Counted from the stretch's first letter, positions 41,053 through 50,016 are shown. The stretch: DNA of 64,000 nucleotides from Hymenobacter sp. DG01 (GCF_006352025.1 NZ_CP040937.1:124001-188000), one strand, 5' to 3'. Notes: generated from the letters alone by a model not told the origin. Made by a program: numbers and translations.

Positions 41053-43218
41053 TCACATCCGTATGGCAATTGTGCCGAGTAACTCCATGGCGTGCACCAA
41101 GGCGTGGCGTTCGGCAGCGGTAAGCGACAGTTGTTCCTGCACCTGAGATAAGCTGTTGCGGGCAGTAAGGGCTAATGATTGAATGGTTTCGTGAGGTTGA
41201 AAACGCAAATGGGCCAACATACCCGTAAGTGCTACCGGCTCCTCGCAAGTAGGAGTTGTCGGCGTAGAGATAGGTGGTGGTACAGGCATAAGCGGTGATA
41301 AATGCGGGACATGCATTGCCTGGAATGCAGATCGAACCGTCTCCGGTACGATTTCTTCGTCATGTCGCAAGTAGTAATCCGTCGACCGGGCGAACTGGTG
41401 ACCTAGCCATTGCTGCACGTGTCGTCGGGGTACGCCAGCCTGGTAGAGTTGAGTTGCCAATGTCGCCCGGCCCCGGTGGCACGTAATACGTCCCCGCGCG
41501 TCGTAATTGCTGATGCCGGCTTTTCGGCACAGGAGAGGGATTAATACTTGGTTGATATAATTAACGCTTAGTGGGCGGCCTCGCCAGACAAATAATAACC
41601 CCCGCCGCCGCTCTTTAGGCGATAGCAGGAGGCGAAGACACCTTTCCCAGGCGTCCAGCGCACGGGCCAGCCGCGTATCGACAGCTTTGTCGAACGGACC
41701 GCTGGATTTGTTAGCGGGTACACGCAGGTTAACAATGCGACGGGCCCGTTTGGCCGACGAACGGTCAAAGTGTTGAGTTGCCGGTAGCCATCGGATGCAC
41801 CCTATTGGTAGGCGCACAATTTCGTCGCGGCGCAGCCCTGCAAATAGCCAGACGGCCGCTAACGCACGCACCATTTCCAACGGGTATGTGGCCTCGACGT
41901 GATAGCCTTTCGGTAACTCAGTTGGTCGGGGCAAATCTGCTTGCGTCAGTGAAAGCCCGGCTTGCTCCAGTCGCTTCCAAATGTCCCATTGGATGACCTG
42001 TGGGTTTGGGCCACACGCTGCCAGCAGATCGGGCGGGGTCCTTAAAAAAATGGCCGGATCGAAGGCGTCGGGCAGCAACTTGGCAGCTTGGCACTCGGTG
42101 AAAAAGCAGCGGACTGCATTGATGATCTGCACCCGCACTGCTGCGCGCAATTCCTCACCCCAGCGTGTGCCTTTGCGCGGGATTTGATCGCGGTTCCAAT
42201 CGCCGACTTTCATGGTGCACACGGCCTCGACGAAGGCCTTGGCTATGCTCGCTGTCCACTGGGCGGGATTGTTTGCCTTGGGAAATACAGCCATTGTCCA
42301 CCGGCCCGCTTTGGCTATGCGCGACCGTTGCGACGCAACAGTTCGTTCTTGCCCATACGTGAGTTTACTCCACTCCTCAATCATCTCCTTCCAAGCAACT
42401 GGCAGCGTATCCTGGGGCTTGGGGCGAGGGCGCTCACGAGGTGGCTTAGGCACCGGCGCAGCAGCTAACGGTTGGGATAGAATGCCAGCTAGCTGAAGTG
42501 CTTGCACGACCGCCAAACAGCCCTGTTGCATTCCCTTCGAGGGGGCACTCAACTGGTAGACCTCTTCCATGACATCTAGCGTCAACTCTTCTAGCATACA
42601 ACTGCGGTTGAGCAGCAACGCCCATGCTGTGCAGACACGAAGACCAGGAATATTGAGGTAATTAACGCCCGCCTCAGCTAATTTATCCGCAACAGCGTAC
42701 CGCGCCCCGTTTACTCGTTTACGCCCGAAAATGCTGCGTGCGGAGGCTGAGAGGTTGCAGTCGGTGATGAACCGATGAATGGTAATGCCTCCTAGCAAGT
42801 ACGCGCAACTGATCAATTGATGTCGTAGATTAGCCTGAGGCAATTGTCGTTCTCCGTGAATGACCCCTTGCCGATGTGCGTAGTCCTGCTGAGTTACACC
42901 AATCGTTTCTAGCCATAAAGTTGTGTCCCACGCCCATAATGTGGTCTGGCGCACATACATTTCTTTCAAGAGCAGAACACAACAGGCATAGGAGTTCCTC
43001 CCGACCTCGTCTGGGTGATTACAATGCGCGAAGACCGCTTTAATGGGACGGATGAGCCGCTCCAAGTACTGAAATTCTTGTTTCCTGTCTCGTTCGTAGC
43101 GTTTCCCCATAATTGGCGGTCGGCTGACCCACTGGGATAGCGCATATTGCTCCAATGGTGTCAAACTCACGCCGCGATCCAACACGTGAGACAGGGCTGA
43201 CCATTCTGGTAAGTTCAT
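41053..43218 (-). CDS. Large tyrosine recombinase (Tn554 TnpB-like)
   Basis: A 721-residue integrase. The C-terminal catalytic domain shows Arg in LFAGLRRDEIVRL, a His-Arg cluster in GRITCHRGRATLATQLY, and GHQFARSTDYYLRHDEE carrying the last His and the nucleophilic Tyr. The long N-terminal half is specific to this class. It overlaps the following recombinase gene by 4 bp (ATGA). Two adjacent tyrosine recombinases of about 350 and 700 residues is the arrangement of Tn554 TnpA and TnpB. A TnpC-like third gene was not recognised. Confidence 0.85.
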   Translation of the reverse strand: MNLPEWSALSHVLDRGVSLTPLEQYALSQWVSRPPIMGKRYERDRKQEFQYLERLIRPIKAVFAHCNHPDEVGRNSYACCVLLLKEMYVRQTTLWAWDTTLWLETIGVTQQDYAHRQGVIHGERQLPQANLRHQLISCAYLLGGITIHRFITDCNLSASARSIFGRKRVNGARYAVADKLAEAGVNYLNIPGLRVCTAWALLLNRSCMLEELTLDVMEEVYQLSAPSKGMQQGCLAVVQALQLAGILSQPLAAAPVPKPPRERPRPKPQDTLPVAWKEMIEEWSKLTYGQERTVASQRSRIAKAGRWTMAVFPKANNPAQWTASIAKAFVEAVCTMKVGDWNRDQIPRKGTRWGEELRAAVRVQIINAVRCFFTECQAAKLLPDAFDPAIFLRTPPDLLAACGPNPQVIQWDIWKRLEQAGLSLTQADLPRPTELPKGYHVEATYPLEMVRALAAVWLFAGLRRDEIVRLPIGCIRWLPATQHFDRSSAKRARRIVNLRVPANKSSGPFDKAVDTRLARALDAWERCLRLLLSPKERRRGLLFVWRGRPLSVNYINQVLIPLLCRKAGISNYDARGRITCHRGRATLATQLYQAGVPRRHVQQWLGHQFARSTDYYLRHDEEIVPETVRSAFQAMHVPHLSPLMPVPPPISTPTTPTCEEPVALTGMLAHLRFQPHETIQSLALTARNSLSQVQEQLSLTAAERHALVHAMELLGTIAIRM

Positions 43219-44267
43219 TGCTGCACCTCATTGCGTTGAGCGAGGCGCACCAGCGCTTGTTCGATACTGTGTTGTGTGGCATCGGGCAACGGATGCAGAT
43301 ATATGCCAGTGCTACTTGGGTGTTGGTGACCAGCATATAAGGATACGTACGGGGATTCCCACCCCTTTGACGCGAAGACGGTAATGCCCAAATGGCGCAT
43401 GGTATGCGTCTTGAGTTGAGGCAGGCGTGTGCGTTGGGCAACACGTTTAATCACGCTTGCCCAAGTCCACACGGAGATGCCCTGCCCCCGGTTGCGTTTG
43501 GATTCCGATATAAACAGTGCCTTATCGGATCCTTGAGCACCATAGTGGTAGAGGTTTAGGTATTGCTGCAGTAAGTGCTTAGTACCTTCGGAATAATATA
43601 CCCGGCGCGCACGTTTCGTTTTGGTAGTTTCAGCACGGATGTACACCATATTGCCTCCACTACCCCGTGCGACATCGCTAATGCGCAGAGCACATAATTC
43701 TGCCCGGCGTAGGGCACATTCAAATGCCAGAGATAACATCAACTGGTTGCGCAGTGACTCTGTCTGCATAACATCCAAGATTCGTCCCCATTGTTCTCCA
43801 TCCGGTATCCACGATATATGCTGCTTGACGGGTAATTCGCCCGCGCAACTGAGGCCGCGTTTTCGTTTTGCGGAGAATCCGTGCCGGATAGGAATGGTAG
43901 TGCGAATGCTTTCCTCCTTTAGATAGAGGTAATAGAGTCGCAACACGGCCAACCGATGTTTGCGACTGCCGTCCGACAATTGTCGTTGTAAGGGGCGATT
44001 ATTTCGAATAATGGGTCGGTCAGTTAGCGCACGGAAGTAGCCTACGACGTCCTGTGATGTAGCGTGGATATAGTCAATCTGCTCTTGAGCACAATGCGCT
44101 AAGTAGTCAGATAATACGTATGAATATGATAAAATCGTACTGTCGGCGTTATATAAGGCTGATTTGAACATCAACCAGTTTAACACAGTAGGGTGGTCCG
44201 CAAAACGCGGTGCGAGCTTAGTAAAGTCCATATTGGCAGACGAAAAAACTATGTCAGTTGTCTGCAA
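43215..44267 (-). CDS. Tyrosine recombinase (Tn554 TnpA-like)
   Basis: A 350-residue integrase, the first gene of the pair. The N-terminal core-binding domain includes ILSYSYVLSDYLAHCAQEQI. The catalytic residues are in ECALRRAELCALRI (Arg), HTMRHLGITVFASKG (His and Arg) and AGHQHPSSTGIYLHPL (His and Tyr). Its length fits TnpA of Tn554. Both proteins would be needed for excision and insertion of the element. The element ends were not located, since Tn554-type elements have no inverted repeats. Confidence 0.85.
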   Translation of the reverse strand: MQTTDIVFSSANMDFTKLAPRFADHPTVLNWLMFKSALYNADSTILSYSYVLSDYLAHCAQEQIDYIHATSQDVVGYFRALTDRPIIRNNRPLQRQLSDGSRKHRLAVLRLYYLYLKEESIRTTIPIRHGFSAKRKRGLSCAGELPVKQHISWIPDGEQWGRILDVMQTESLRNQLMLSLAFECALRRAELCALRISDVARGSGGNMVYIRAETTKTKRARRVYYSEGTKHLLQQYLNLYHYGAQGSDKALFISESKRNRGQGISVWTWASVIKRVAQRTRLPQLKTHTMRHLGITVFASKGWESPYVSLYAGHQHPSSTGIYLHPLPDATQHSIEQALVRLAQRNEVQQ

Positions 44268-44366
44268 AGATAGAGTGGTATATTCTATATATGTTACAAT
44301 TATTTAAATACGTAAATAATCTGTTTAACAGACATTTGTACACTTGTGGCTAAGGTTAAAATTCAA

Positions 44367-44390
44367 GTTGCGACTAAAATTAGTTGCAAT
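44367..44390. promoter_or_regulatory. Imperfect palindrome near the recombinase promoter
   Basis: GTTGCGACTAAAATTAGTTGCA (within 44367-44390) is a near-palindrome whose right half TTAGTTGC also occurs in the perfect palindrome at 59227-59254. It lies about 100 bp upstream of the recombinase start. It may be a regulator-binding site shared across the replicon. Confidence 0.4.
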
Positions 44391-44520
44391 GTGTGATCTA
44401 TATTCCATTCTACTATTATACGCACTCAGGAAACTCTGTGTTACCCGATAGCAACAATAATTGCGCTACACTGGCAGGAAACGAAAGAGGGAGGCCCTAG
44501 CCCCCCTCTCCGTCAGCCCA

Positions 44521-44934
44521 TTAGAACGGCAGATCGTTGTCGTCGTCGGAAGTGAAAGCTCCTGCTTCATTATTGGCCGACTGGCTGCCACCGGTAGTTG
44601 CGGCCGCCGCCTTTTTCCCCACCAGCTCGATGCTAGTAACCCGGACTTCAATGGTTGGTACCCACTCTTTCTGCGCATTCTGATAGCCGCTGGCTTTGGG
44701 CGTACCCTGAATCAGAACCTGCTGCCCTTCTTTGAGGTAGTCGGCAATCGTGGTTTTCTGGCCTTCCTTGCGCCAGATGGTGCAGTCGTACCAGGTAGTC
44801 TGCTCCACTTTCTCGCCGCCTTGCTTGGTGTAGTGTTCATTAACGGCTACGCTGAAGCCGATGGCTTTTGAGCCTTTTACATCGCGTACTACGGCATCTT
44901 TGCCGAGGTTGCCAGTGAGGGTGATCTGATGCAT
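44521..44934 (-). CDS. ssb: Single-stranded DNA-binding protein
   Basis: A 137-residue SSB with a canonical OB fold (MHQITLTGNLGKDAVVRDVK, FSVAVNEHY, TTWYDCTIWRKEGQKTTIAD, YLKEGQQVLIQGTP). A flexible linker follows, ending in the acidic protein-interaction tip DDDNDLPF. Plasmid-borne ssb genes lie in the leading region of conjugative plasmids and help incoming single strands. It starts after a 167-bp gap that shares features with other gaps in this region. Confidence 0.95.
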   Translation of the reverse strand: MHQITLTGNLGKDAVVRDVKGSKAIGFSVAVNEHYTKQGGEKVEQTTWYDCTIWRKEGQKTTIADYLKEGQQVLIQGTPKASGYQNAQKEWVPTIEVRVTSIELVGKKAAAATTGGSQSANNEAGAFTSDDDNDLPF

Positions 44935-45097
44935 TGTGGTAGGGAAAAGAGTGTGAAAAAGGAAAAGTGAAACTGGAAACGCTTGATAGTCTTTTTACGA
45001 ATACGGGGCAAAAACCGCTAATAAATAGCAACAAAAAACAGGCTTTATTAGTCTGAAAACAGCCTTTCTCCCCCTATCGCCCATTTACTTAAGTCAG
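44935..45097 (-). promoter_or_regulatory. Upstream cassette of ssb
   Basis: On the plus strand the block AGCAACAAAAAACAGGC is followed by CAGCCTTTCTCCCCCTATCG and then CCC..TTAAGT. The same order (AAC-AAAAAA, short spacer, CATTTTCTCCCC-ACTGCCC-AAGT) is found upstream of the genes starting at 50944, 61513 and 62719. The part nearest the ssb start is diverged. Confidence 0.5.
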
Positions 45098-45101
45098 GTC
45101 T

Positions 45102-46124
45102 TTACGGGGTGGTTAATTCCTCGTCGAGGGGACCAGGCACCTCGTCATACAGTAATCCATCCAGCAACCGGCCCGCGCCGGTCTTGCCTACCCGCCAGAC
45201 GTGGGTACTGTCGTTTGGCTCCCAGGGCTGATCTCCGGATCGGCCGTAATCGCCGCCGCACAGCTGGCCCTGGGGCACCCATTCCCCCCACTGTTTGAAT
45301 AAGAAACTCACGCCGGCTTCCTGGCACTGCTGCTGCAGGCTGCGCACCCAGGCCGGATGCACCGGCCGGGCTTTCGGCCCCGACTCTCCCCCGACAATTA
45401 CCCAATCCAGGCAATAAGGCAACTCGTTGCCGGGCTGATCAAACGCTGACTGTTCCCGGACCGTCAGCGGCTTCAGGGGCAGGCCAGTCATGGGGTGCTG
45501 AAACCCGAAAATCTCATCCGTAACCCGGATGCGGGTTAGATCCACTGGGCCTAACAGGGGCTCCATGCTGGCAAAGTGGCGCACGGCCGGAATGCTCAGC
45601 AGCCACTGTAGGCGGGAATCAGCAGTAGCTTGATTTTCAACGGAAGTGCCCAGGAATACATTAGCGGGTGGCTCACCCTGCATCCAGTTGTAGAGCCAGG
45701 GGCCAACCGGGTGCATAAAAGGGGAGGTGGCAAAGGCGTACGAAATGCCTTCCATTACCAATTCCGGGCGCTTGGTCAGCAGCAGCCAATCCAGGTGCGG
45801 GGTATCCATAATGAGCATGAACAGCCGTAGGCGCCAGGGTTTCAGCTCATCCCGATCCTCGAATACATCCCCCAGCGAAAGGCAGAAAACCCGCCGCCGC
45901 TCTCCGTCCTGTTGTGCCTGCTTGTTCCACTGCACCGGCAGCTGCCAGTATTTCTCCGCTGCCGGCACTCGCTGGCCCCCAGGTCCCCATTCACCGAGTA
46001 CGGCCGGATTGCGCTTACTCTGCACCTCAGCGTAACAGTTTTTGCAGCCCGCTGATACTTTCTCGCAACCCCGCCAAGGATTAAATGTGTGGTGCGCCCA
46101 TTCGATTTTAGTGTCTTTACCCAT
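45102..46124 (-). CDS. DUF5131 (phage Gp37/Gp68-like) protein
   Basis: A 340-residue protein of the DUF5131 family. It begins MGKDTKIEWAHHTFNPWRGC with a Cys cluster CEKVSAGCKNCYA that resembles a radical-SAM CxxxxxxCxxC site. Later come FCLSLGDVFEDRDE, DWLLLTKRPE and WVIVGGESGPKARPVHPAW. Members occur on phages and plasmids, and their reaction is not known to me. The start at 46124 is preferred over an upstream in-frame ATG at 46205, because the extension would overlap a small membrane-protein gene and does not match the family start. Confidence 0.82.
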   Translation of the reverse strand: MGKDTKIEWAHHTFNPWRGCEKVSAGCKNCYAEVQSKRNPAVLGEWGPGGQRVPAAEKYWQLPVQWNKQAQQDGERRRVFCLSLGDVFEDRDELKPWRLRLFMLIMDTPHLDWLLLTKRPELVMEGISYAFATSPFMHPVGPWLYNWMQGEPPANVFLGTSVENQATADSRLQWLLSIPAVRHFASMEPLLGPVDLTRIRVTDEIFGFQHPMTGLPLKPLTVREQSAFDQPGNELPYCLDWVIVGGESGPKARPVHPAWVRSLQQQCQEAGVSFLFKQWGEWVPQGQLCGGDYGRSGDQPWEPNDSTHVWRVGKTGAGRLLDGLLYDEVPGPLDEELTTP

Positions 46125-46129
46125 CTTGG

Positions 46130-46294
46130 CTACATTTTTTTGGATACTCGTTTCCAGCGACGGACTTGTTTCTGCTGGGCCAGAATCTGAACTACTTCCC
46201 GCCATATGCCAGCGTAGAAGGGTAAAACAAGGCCCACAAACAGCGCGTAGCTCAGCAGCACGAGCAGTAGAAGGAATAGTAGATGTGGGAGCAT
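46130..46294 (-). CDS. Small membrane protein, 54 residues
   Basis: A short ORF with an N-terminal hydrophobic stretch of about 25 residues (starting MLPHLLFLLLLVLLSYALF) and a basic C-terminus (QKQVRRWKRVSKKM). It ends 5 bp before the preferred start of the DUF5131 gene and begins 25 bp after the methyltransferase stop, so it fits neatly into the operon. Single-pass membrane peptide of unknown role. Confidence 0.55.
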   Translation of the reverse strand: MLPHLLFLLLLVLLSYALFVGLVLPFYAGIWREVVQILAQQKQVRRWKRVSKKM

Positions 46295-46319
46295 AGCGGG
46301 GGATTTTAGGAGTGGAGAG

Positions 46320-48347
46320 TTAGGCGGCGGTGGCGTAGCTGCCTTCGTAATCGGCTAATAGATGCAGTAGGTCGGCGTCGCTGAAAGCTTCGTAGATGCT
46401 TTCCACGATGCGCTGACTCATTTTGGGCGGCACACTGTTTCCGATGAATTTCTTCTGCGCTGTAGTGCTGCCCAGCAACACGTAGCCTTCGGGAAAGCCT
46501 TGGATCTTTAGCAGCTCCTCGACCATCAGCATTCGCATCAGCACGTCGGCCAGACCATAGGCCCGCATGAAGTCGCGGATCAGCCGCAGGGTGGGGCTAT
46601 CAGCCGCCTGATGCTGCCAGTGGGTCGGCTCGGTAAGCAGTGGCTCCGGGGTAATGAGGTAATGATGATCTCCCGTGAGCAGCGTGGGGCCTGCTTCGTG
46701 CAATGGCCGGCCAACGTTGTCGAACTTGTTATCCAGCAGCCACGGTTCGGGAGCTACCAGATAGTGATGCTGGCGGCTGGCCAGCAGGGTAGGGCAGGGC
46801 TCATCCAGGCTGCGGCCGGTATTGTCAAAGCTGGTTGGCATCATCCAGGCCTCCGCCCGCAGCACGGCATGATGATCGTTGGTCGTGATGGTACCGGCCG
46901 GCGCATCGAGGGACTGATGGTTGTGCTCCCCGCTGCCGTAGCGCTTATCCAGCCACTGGGTCTGCACCAGGCCCATGCGGTCCTTGGTCGTAATAGTGCC
47001 AGCGGGCTCCAGCAGGCCCGAAACGTTAGAGCCGTTACCGTAATACTTGCTGATGAAAGTGGGCTGAACCAGTCCGAAACGGTTTTCCGTGGTAATGGTA
47101 TTGGCTGGCCCCTGCAGGGACAAATTCCGGCACTCATCGGACCCACCGTTATACTGGGTCAGAAATTCCGGCTGCACTAAGTCCGGTTGAAAACCACAGG
47201 CCAGGGTAGGAGCACTGCTATCGAGGCTCACGCCCGGATTAGCCTTGCCGCTGGGCGGATTGCTGGTGCGCTTCATCAGCCAGCCCGCAGCGGGCTTGGG
47301 CTCGGGACGCAACAAGTCAGTTTTACCGGCCGCTACAGCCTGCAGGTAACGCGTGACCGTGGCCACGTCCGCCCCGGCGATGTACTTGCATAGGCCGGCA
47401 TAGATGCGTTTCAGGGTTTTCTCAACGAGCGGCTTGCTGCGCCCGAAAATGCTCTCCCCTTTCTGTTCCAGATTCAAGCAGGGCCGCACCGGCAGCCAGG
47501 GCTGAGTTCCTACCGTTTTGCCATCGCGGGAGTGCGTAGCCTGAGGCCAGCGTACCGGCAGCCCGGTCTTAGCGAAAATCATGAATAGGCGGACTCTGGA
47601 GGTCCTTTCTCCGTGGTCAGCCGCATTAAGCAGCTTATAATGGCAGCAGTATCCCAGATCCTCAATGCTCTGCTTCCACCGGATAAAATCGCGCCCCTTG
47701 GTCCGGGACTCCGGAACCATAATCGGCGCTTCTTCCCAAACCAGCTCACCCTGCGGGTTGACTACCTGACGTTGCACAGGCTTGCCATTCTTGCGCAGCT
47801 TGGGCTGGCCATCGGGGCGAACTACATCCTCCAGCACTTTCACGCGACGGGTAGCAGGCCGGCCATCCTTATCAAGCTTCTGTACCAACGGCCCCCAGGA
47901 CATAAACTCACGCACATTCTCCACGAAGAAATAGAGTGGGTTCACGGCCCGTATGTAGCGCTCCATGTGCTCAGCTAGGGAACGGGAATCCGCATCGCGG
48001 CTTAAGCCGCCCTTCGCGTTGCTGAAGTTGGTACACTCCAGGGACGCCCATAGCAGCGCCGTTTTAACCAGTAGGCTCGCATCGAGCTTGGTTATATCCT
48101 CAATGAAGTGCCGGGCGGCCGCGTGGTTGCTCTTGTGGGAGGCAATGGCCAGGGCATCATGATTTACTACCTGCGTCGTGGAAACGACTTTCTGCCCATT
48201 GAACCGGGCGGCCTCAAAGCCACTGGTGGTTCCCCCTGCACCGCAGAACAGATCCGTAGCGGTAAACAACATCCAGGCGGCCAGCGCCTGTGCCGCCCGG
48301 TTACGGGCTTGCCCAAATAAAGGCAGCGTAGCATATACTGCGTGCAT
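46320..48347 (-). CDS. DNA (cytosine-5) methyltransferase with repeated target domain
   Basis: A 675-residue m5C methyltransferase. Motif I is FTATDLFCGAGGTTSGFEAA. The catalytic segment is SLECTNFSNAKGG, with Cys in an ECT context instead of the usual PCQ. The ENV motif is FFVENVREF and motif X is KFIGNSVPPKMSQRIV. Between them lie five tandem degenerate units with GPANTITT/AGTITT and HHYLVAPEPWLLDNKFDN-type patterns, probably the target-recognition region. No restriction enzyme is adjacent, so it is an orphan that may protect the plasmid on entry. The start at 48347, 4 bp after the upstream stop, was chosen over 48392. Confidence 0.88.
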   Translation of the reverse strand: MHAVYATLPLFGQARNRAAQALAAWMLFTATDLFCGAGGTTSGFEAARFNGQKVVSTTQVVNHDALAIASHKSNHAAARHFIEDITKLDASLLVKTALLWASLECTNFSNAKGGLSRDADSRSLAEHMERYIRAVNPLYFFVENVREFMSWGPLVQKLDKDGRPATRRVKVLEDVVRPDGQPKLRKNGKPVQRQVVNPQGELVWEEAPIMVPESRTKGRDFIRWKQSIEDLGYCCHYKLLNAADHGERTSRVRLFMIFAKTGLPVRWPQATHSRDGKTVGTQPWLPVRPCLNLEQKGESIFGRSKPLVEKTLKRIYAGLCKYIAGADVATVTRYLQAVAAGKTDLLRPEPKPAAGWLMKRTSNPPSGKANPGVSLDSSAPTLACGFQPDLVQPEFLTQYNGGSDECRNLSLQGPANTITTENRFGLVQPTFISKYYGNGSNVSGLLEPAGTITTKDRMGLVQTQWLDKRYGSGEHNHQSLDAPAGTITTNDHHAVLRAEAWMMPTSFDNTGRSLDEPCPTLLASRQHHYLVAPEPWLLDNKFDNVGRPLHEAGPTLLTGDHHYLITPEPLLTEPTHWQHQAADSPTLRLIRDFMRAYGLADVLMRMLMVEELLKIQGFPEGYVLLGSTTAQKKFIGNSVPPKMSQRIVESIYEAFSDADLLHLLADYEGSYATAA

Positions 48348-48351
48348 GGCG

Positions 48352-48705
48352 CTAGTCGTGCAGTTGCACCATCCAGGCCTGCGCCTCCCCATCCCAGTCT
48401 ACCAGGGCGCGAAAGGCCACGGGTGCGGCCTCCAGTTCACTTAGCAGCTGCTCCCGGCTTAGAGTCCGACCTTCGCGCTTGTAGTTTCCTTGACGCAGGG
48501 AGCCGATAGCTGCCCGGGTAGGAGTGCAGGTCAGGCCTTCCAGCAAGGTAATGGTGCTGCTAAGGCCTACTTCCAGAAAGCTGCTTTCCCCCAGCTCCAG
48601 CCAGTCGCAGCCATGCTGAAAATAAATACCTGCAAGGGCCACATAGGCCGGAATATGTGCCGGAGCTACGGGGGCACTGGGCGGAGGCAAAAGCGCGATT
48701 GACAT
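48352..48705 (-). CDS. Hypothetical protein upstream of the methyltransferase
   Basis: A 117-residue soluble protein (start MSIALLPPPSAPVAPAHIPA) with SFLEVGLSSTITLLEGL and LVDWDGEAQAWMVQLHD. It ends 4 bp before the methyltransferase start, so the two are co-translated. Its start is preceded by TTGCGTTGT-TTATTTATACGC (plus strand), a box shared with other genes in this region. The family was not recognised. Confidence 0.65.
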   Translation of the reverse strand: MSIALLPPPSAPVAPAHIPAYVALAGIYFQHGCDWLELGESSFLEVGLSSTITLLEGLTCTPTRAAIGSLRQGNYKREGRTLSREQLLSELEAAPVAFRALVDWDGEAQAWMVQLHD

Positions 48706-48719
48706 GGCAAAAAGGGATA

Positions 48720-48752
48720 AATGGCGAGTTGCGTTGTTGTTATTTATACGCA
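48720..48752 (-). promoter_or_regulatory. TTGCGTTGT/TATACG promoter box
   Basis: The plus strand reads GAGTTGCGTTGTTGTTATTT then ATACGC, matching boxes upstream of 50944 and 61513 (TTGCGTTGT, then TATACG). It is the likely promoter of the methyltransferase operon. Confidence 0.5.
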
Positions 48753-48956
48753 GCCAGCATAGACATTGTTCTATCTTGCGATTAAATTTAATAGCGCAAT
48801 CTACATGAAAAATTAATAGCTGTACCTTGTCGCAGGATTCATTAGTTTGTGCGAAAAAGTCAGCAGTTGTTGCGCGAAGCATCAGCCCTTACTGCGACTG
48901 ATTATTTATCCCGAACGCCCCTTGTTATCGTGCTTCGGCACTCATGCCCGCTTGTT

Positions 48957-49292
48957 ATGCCCTTTTCTACCGCTTCACCCCTGGAGGCCGTCGATTTAGT
49001 TTGCTGGATTCAGGACGTTACCATTATCGAGGTGCTGGGTGAGCAGGCCTTGCACGTCGCCTTATCCGAAAATGCCGGGCTAGGCGAGTCGCTGGTATTA
49101 CCGCTGGGCTACTTTCCTTTTCTGGAGCGCGAATTGGCCACCGCCGAGCCCGCCTGCGGCTGGGTAGCGGAAGGAGCCGGTATAACCAGCGCGGTTTACT
49201 GGCCCTTACTGGGTCAGCGCTGCACGGTTAATAAGCTGCACTCGCTCTACTTCGAGTACCAGATGGCCACGATGTACGCGGGCCCGTTCTAA
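48957..49292 (+). CDS. Hypothetical protein on the opposite strand
   Basis: A 111-residue protein from ATG 48957 (an earlier in-frame GTG exists at 48849). The sequence is protein-like and beta-rich: AVDLVCWIQDVTIIEVLGEQ, SLVLPLGYFPFLERE. A terminator-type hairpin follows 18 bp after its stop. It is one of the few plus-strand genes in this block, divergent from the methyltransferase operon. The family was not recognised. Confidence 0.6.
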   Translation: MPFSTASPLEAVDLVCWIQDVTIIEVLGEQALHVALSENAGLGESLVLPLGYFPFLERELATAEPACGWVAEGAGITSAVYWPLLGQRCTVNKLHSLYFEYQMATMYAGPF

Positions 49293-49310
49293 AGCCTGGG
49301 GACAAAAAGA

Positions 49311-49337
49311 AAGCGGGCCGCATGGTGCGGCCCGCTT
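49311..49337. terminator. Bidirectional terminator
   Basis: Perfect 11-bp stem AAGCGGGCCGC / GCGGCCCGCTT with a 5-nt loop. It is positioned between two convergent genes (48957 + and 49363 -). Confidence 0.8.
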
Positions 49338-49362
49338 GGTGCAGCCTTCCTGTCGTTCCCCC

Positions 49363-49659
49363 TTACCTGAACGGCAATTTGCTATACACTTCTTCAAATG
49401 AGTGGCCCAGCGCCTCAATTACTGGCCGCAGGTGCTCCTGATCTTCTTCCTCGCCCCCCTGAATGCACTCCCCCCAATCCAAGCTGGCCGGACTCGTGGT
49501 ATGGTCGATCTGGAGCTGCCCATCGGCGTTAAGCGGCATGGTTAGCAGCGCTCCATCCTGCATGCAGTAAGCGGAGCCGGAAGCCAGGTGATAGGCAATC
49601 AGTAGTACGCCCCCGCTCTTATCCGAGCCGTTCTGTTCTGGGGTAGGTGTGCCAGCCAT
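49363..49659 (-). CDS. Hypothetical protein
   Basis: A 98-residue acidic protein (SGGVLLIAYHLASGSAYCMQ, then GGEEEDQEHLRPVIEAL). It is the last gene of a three-gene set with 49677-50012 and 50017-50193, with 17 bp between it and the upstream stop. There is no membrane helix or known motif. Confidence 0.6.
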   Translation of the reverse strand: MAGTPTPEQNGSDKSGGVLLIAYHLASGSAYCMQDGALLTMPLNADGQLQIDHTTSPASLDWGECIQGGEEEDQEHLRPVIEALGHSFEEVYSKLPFR

Positions 49660-49676
49660 GGGAAAGGGAGTAGAGG

Positions 49677-50012
49677 TTAATAGGAAGTAGTAGAAACAGT
49701 CAATCCAGCCGCCTGAGCCTGAAAGGTGGCCTCCTGCCAGGCCTTGGCAAAGTAGCCCTGCTGGATGGCGGCTTGGAGCTGGGCCAAACCTAGAAAGCGG
49801 TATTGCAAACTGGTTTTGCCTAGGGGCTGAAGTAGTTGATCGGCTTCGCTGGCCGTAAAGCAGCCAATGTCTTTACCCGTGGCCAGCACTACGGAACACC
49901 CTGGCCGTTGCCGGCGTCCGGCTGCGGCGGGAAAAATATCATAGATAACCCCGGCTAGCTGGTGCATTTGGCAGTAGACGGCCTGCCCGATGTGAATGCT
50001 GCGTGCTGACAT
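49677..50012 (-). CDS. Hypothetical protein
   Basis: A 111-residue protein starting MSARSIHIGQAVYCQMHQLA, with a central VVLATGKDIGCFTASEADQL and a helical, Gln/Ala-rich end. The ATG at 50012 lies 4 bp after the stop of the acidic protein gene, so the two are translationally coupled. A longer version from 50150 would overlap that gene in another frame and is rejected. Function unknown. Confidence 0.65.
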   Translation of the reverse strand: MSARSIHIGQAVYCQMHQLAGVIYDIFPAAAGRRQRPGCSVVLATGKDIGCFTASEADQLLQPLGKTSLQYRFLGLAQLQAAIQQGYFAKAWQEATFQAQAAGLTVSTTSY

Positions 50013-50016
50013 AAGG

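Noticed and set aside
46124..46205. N-terminal extension of the DUF5131 protein
   Set aside because: It overlaps a well-formed small membrane ORF in another frame and does not match the family start MGKDTKIEW.
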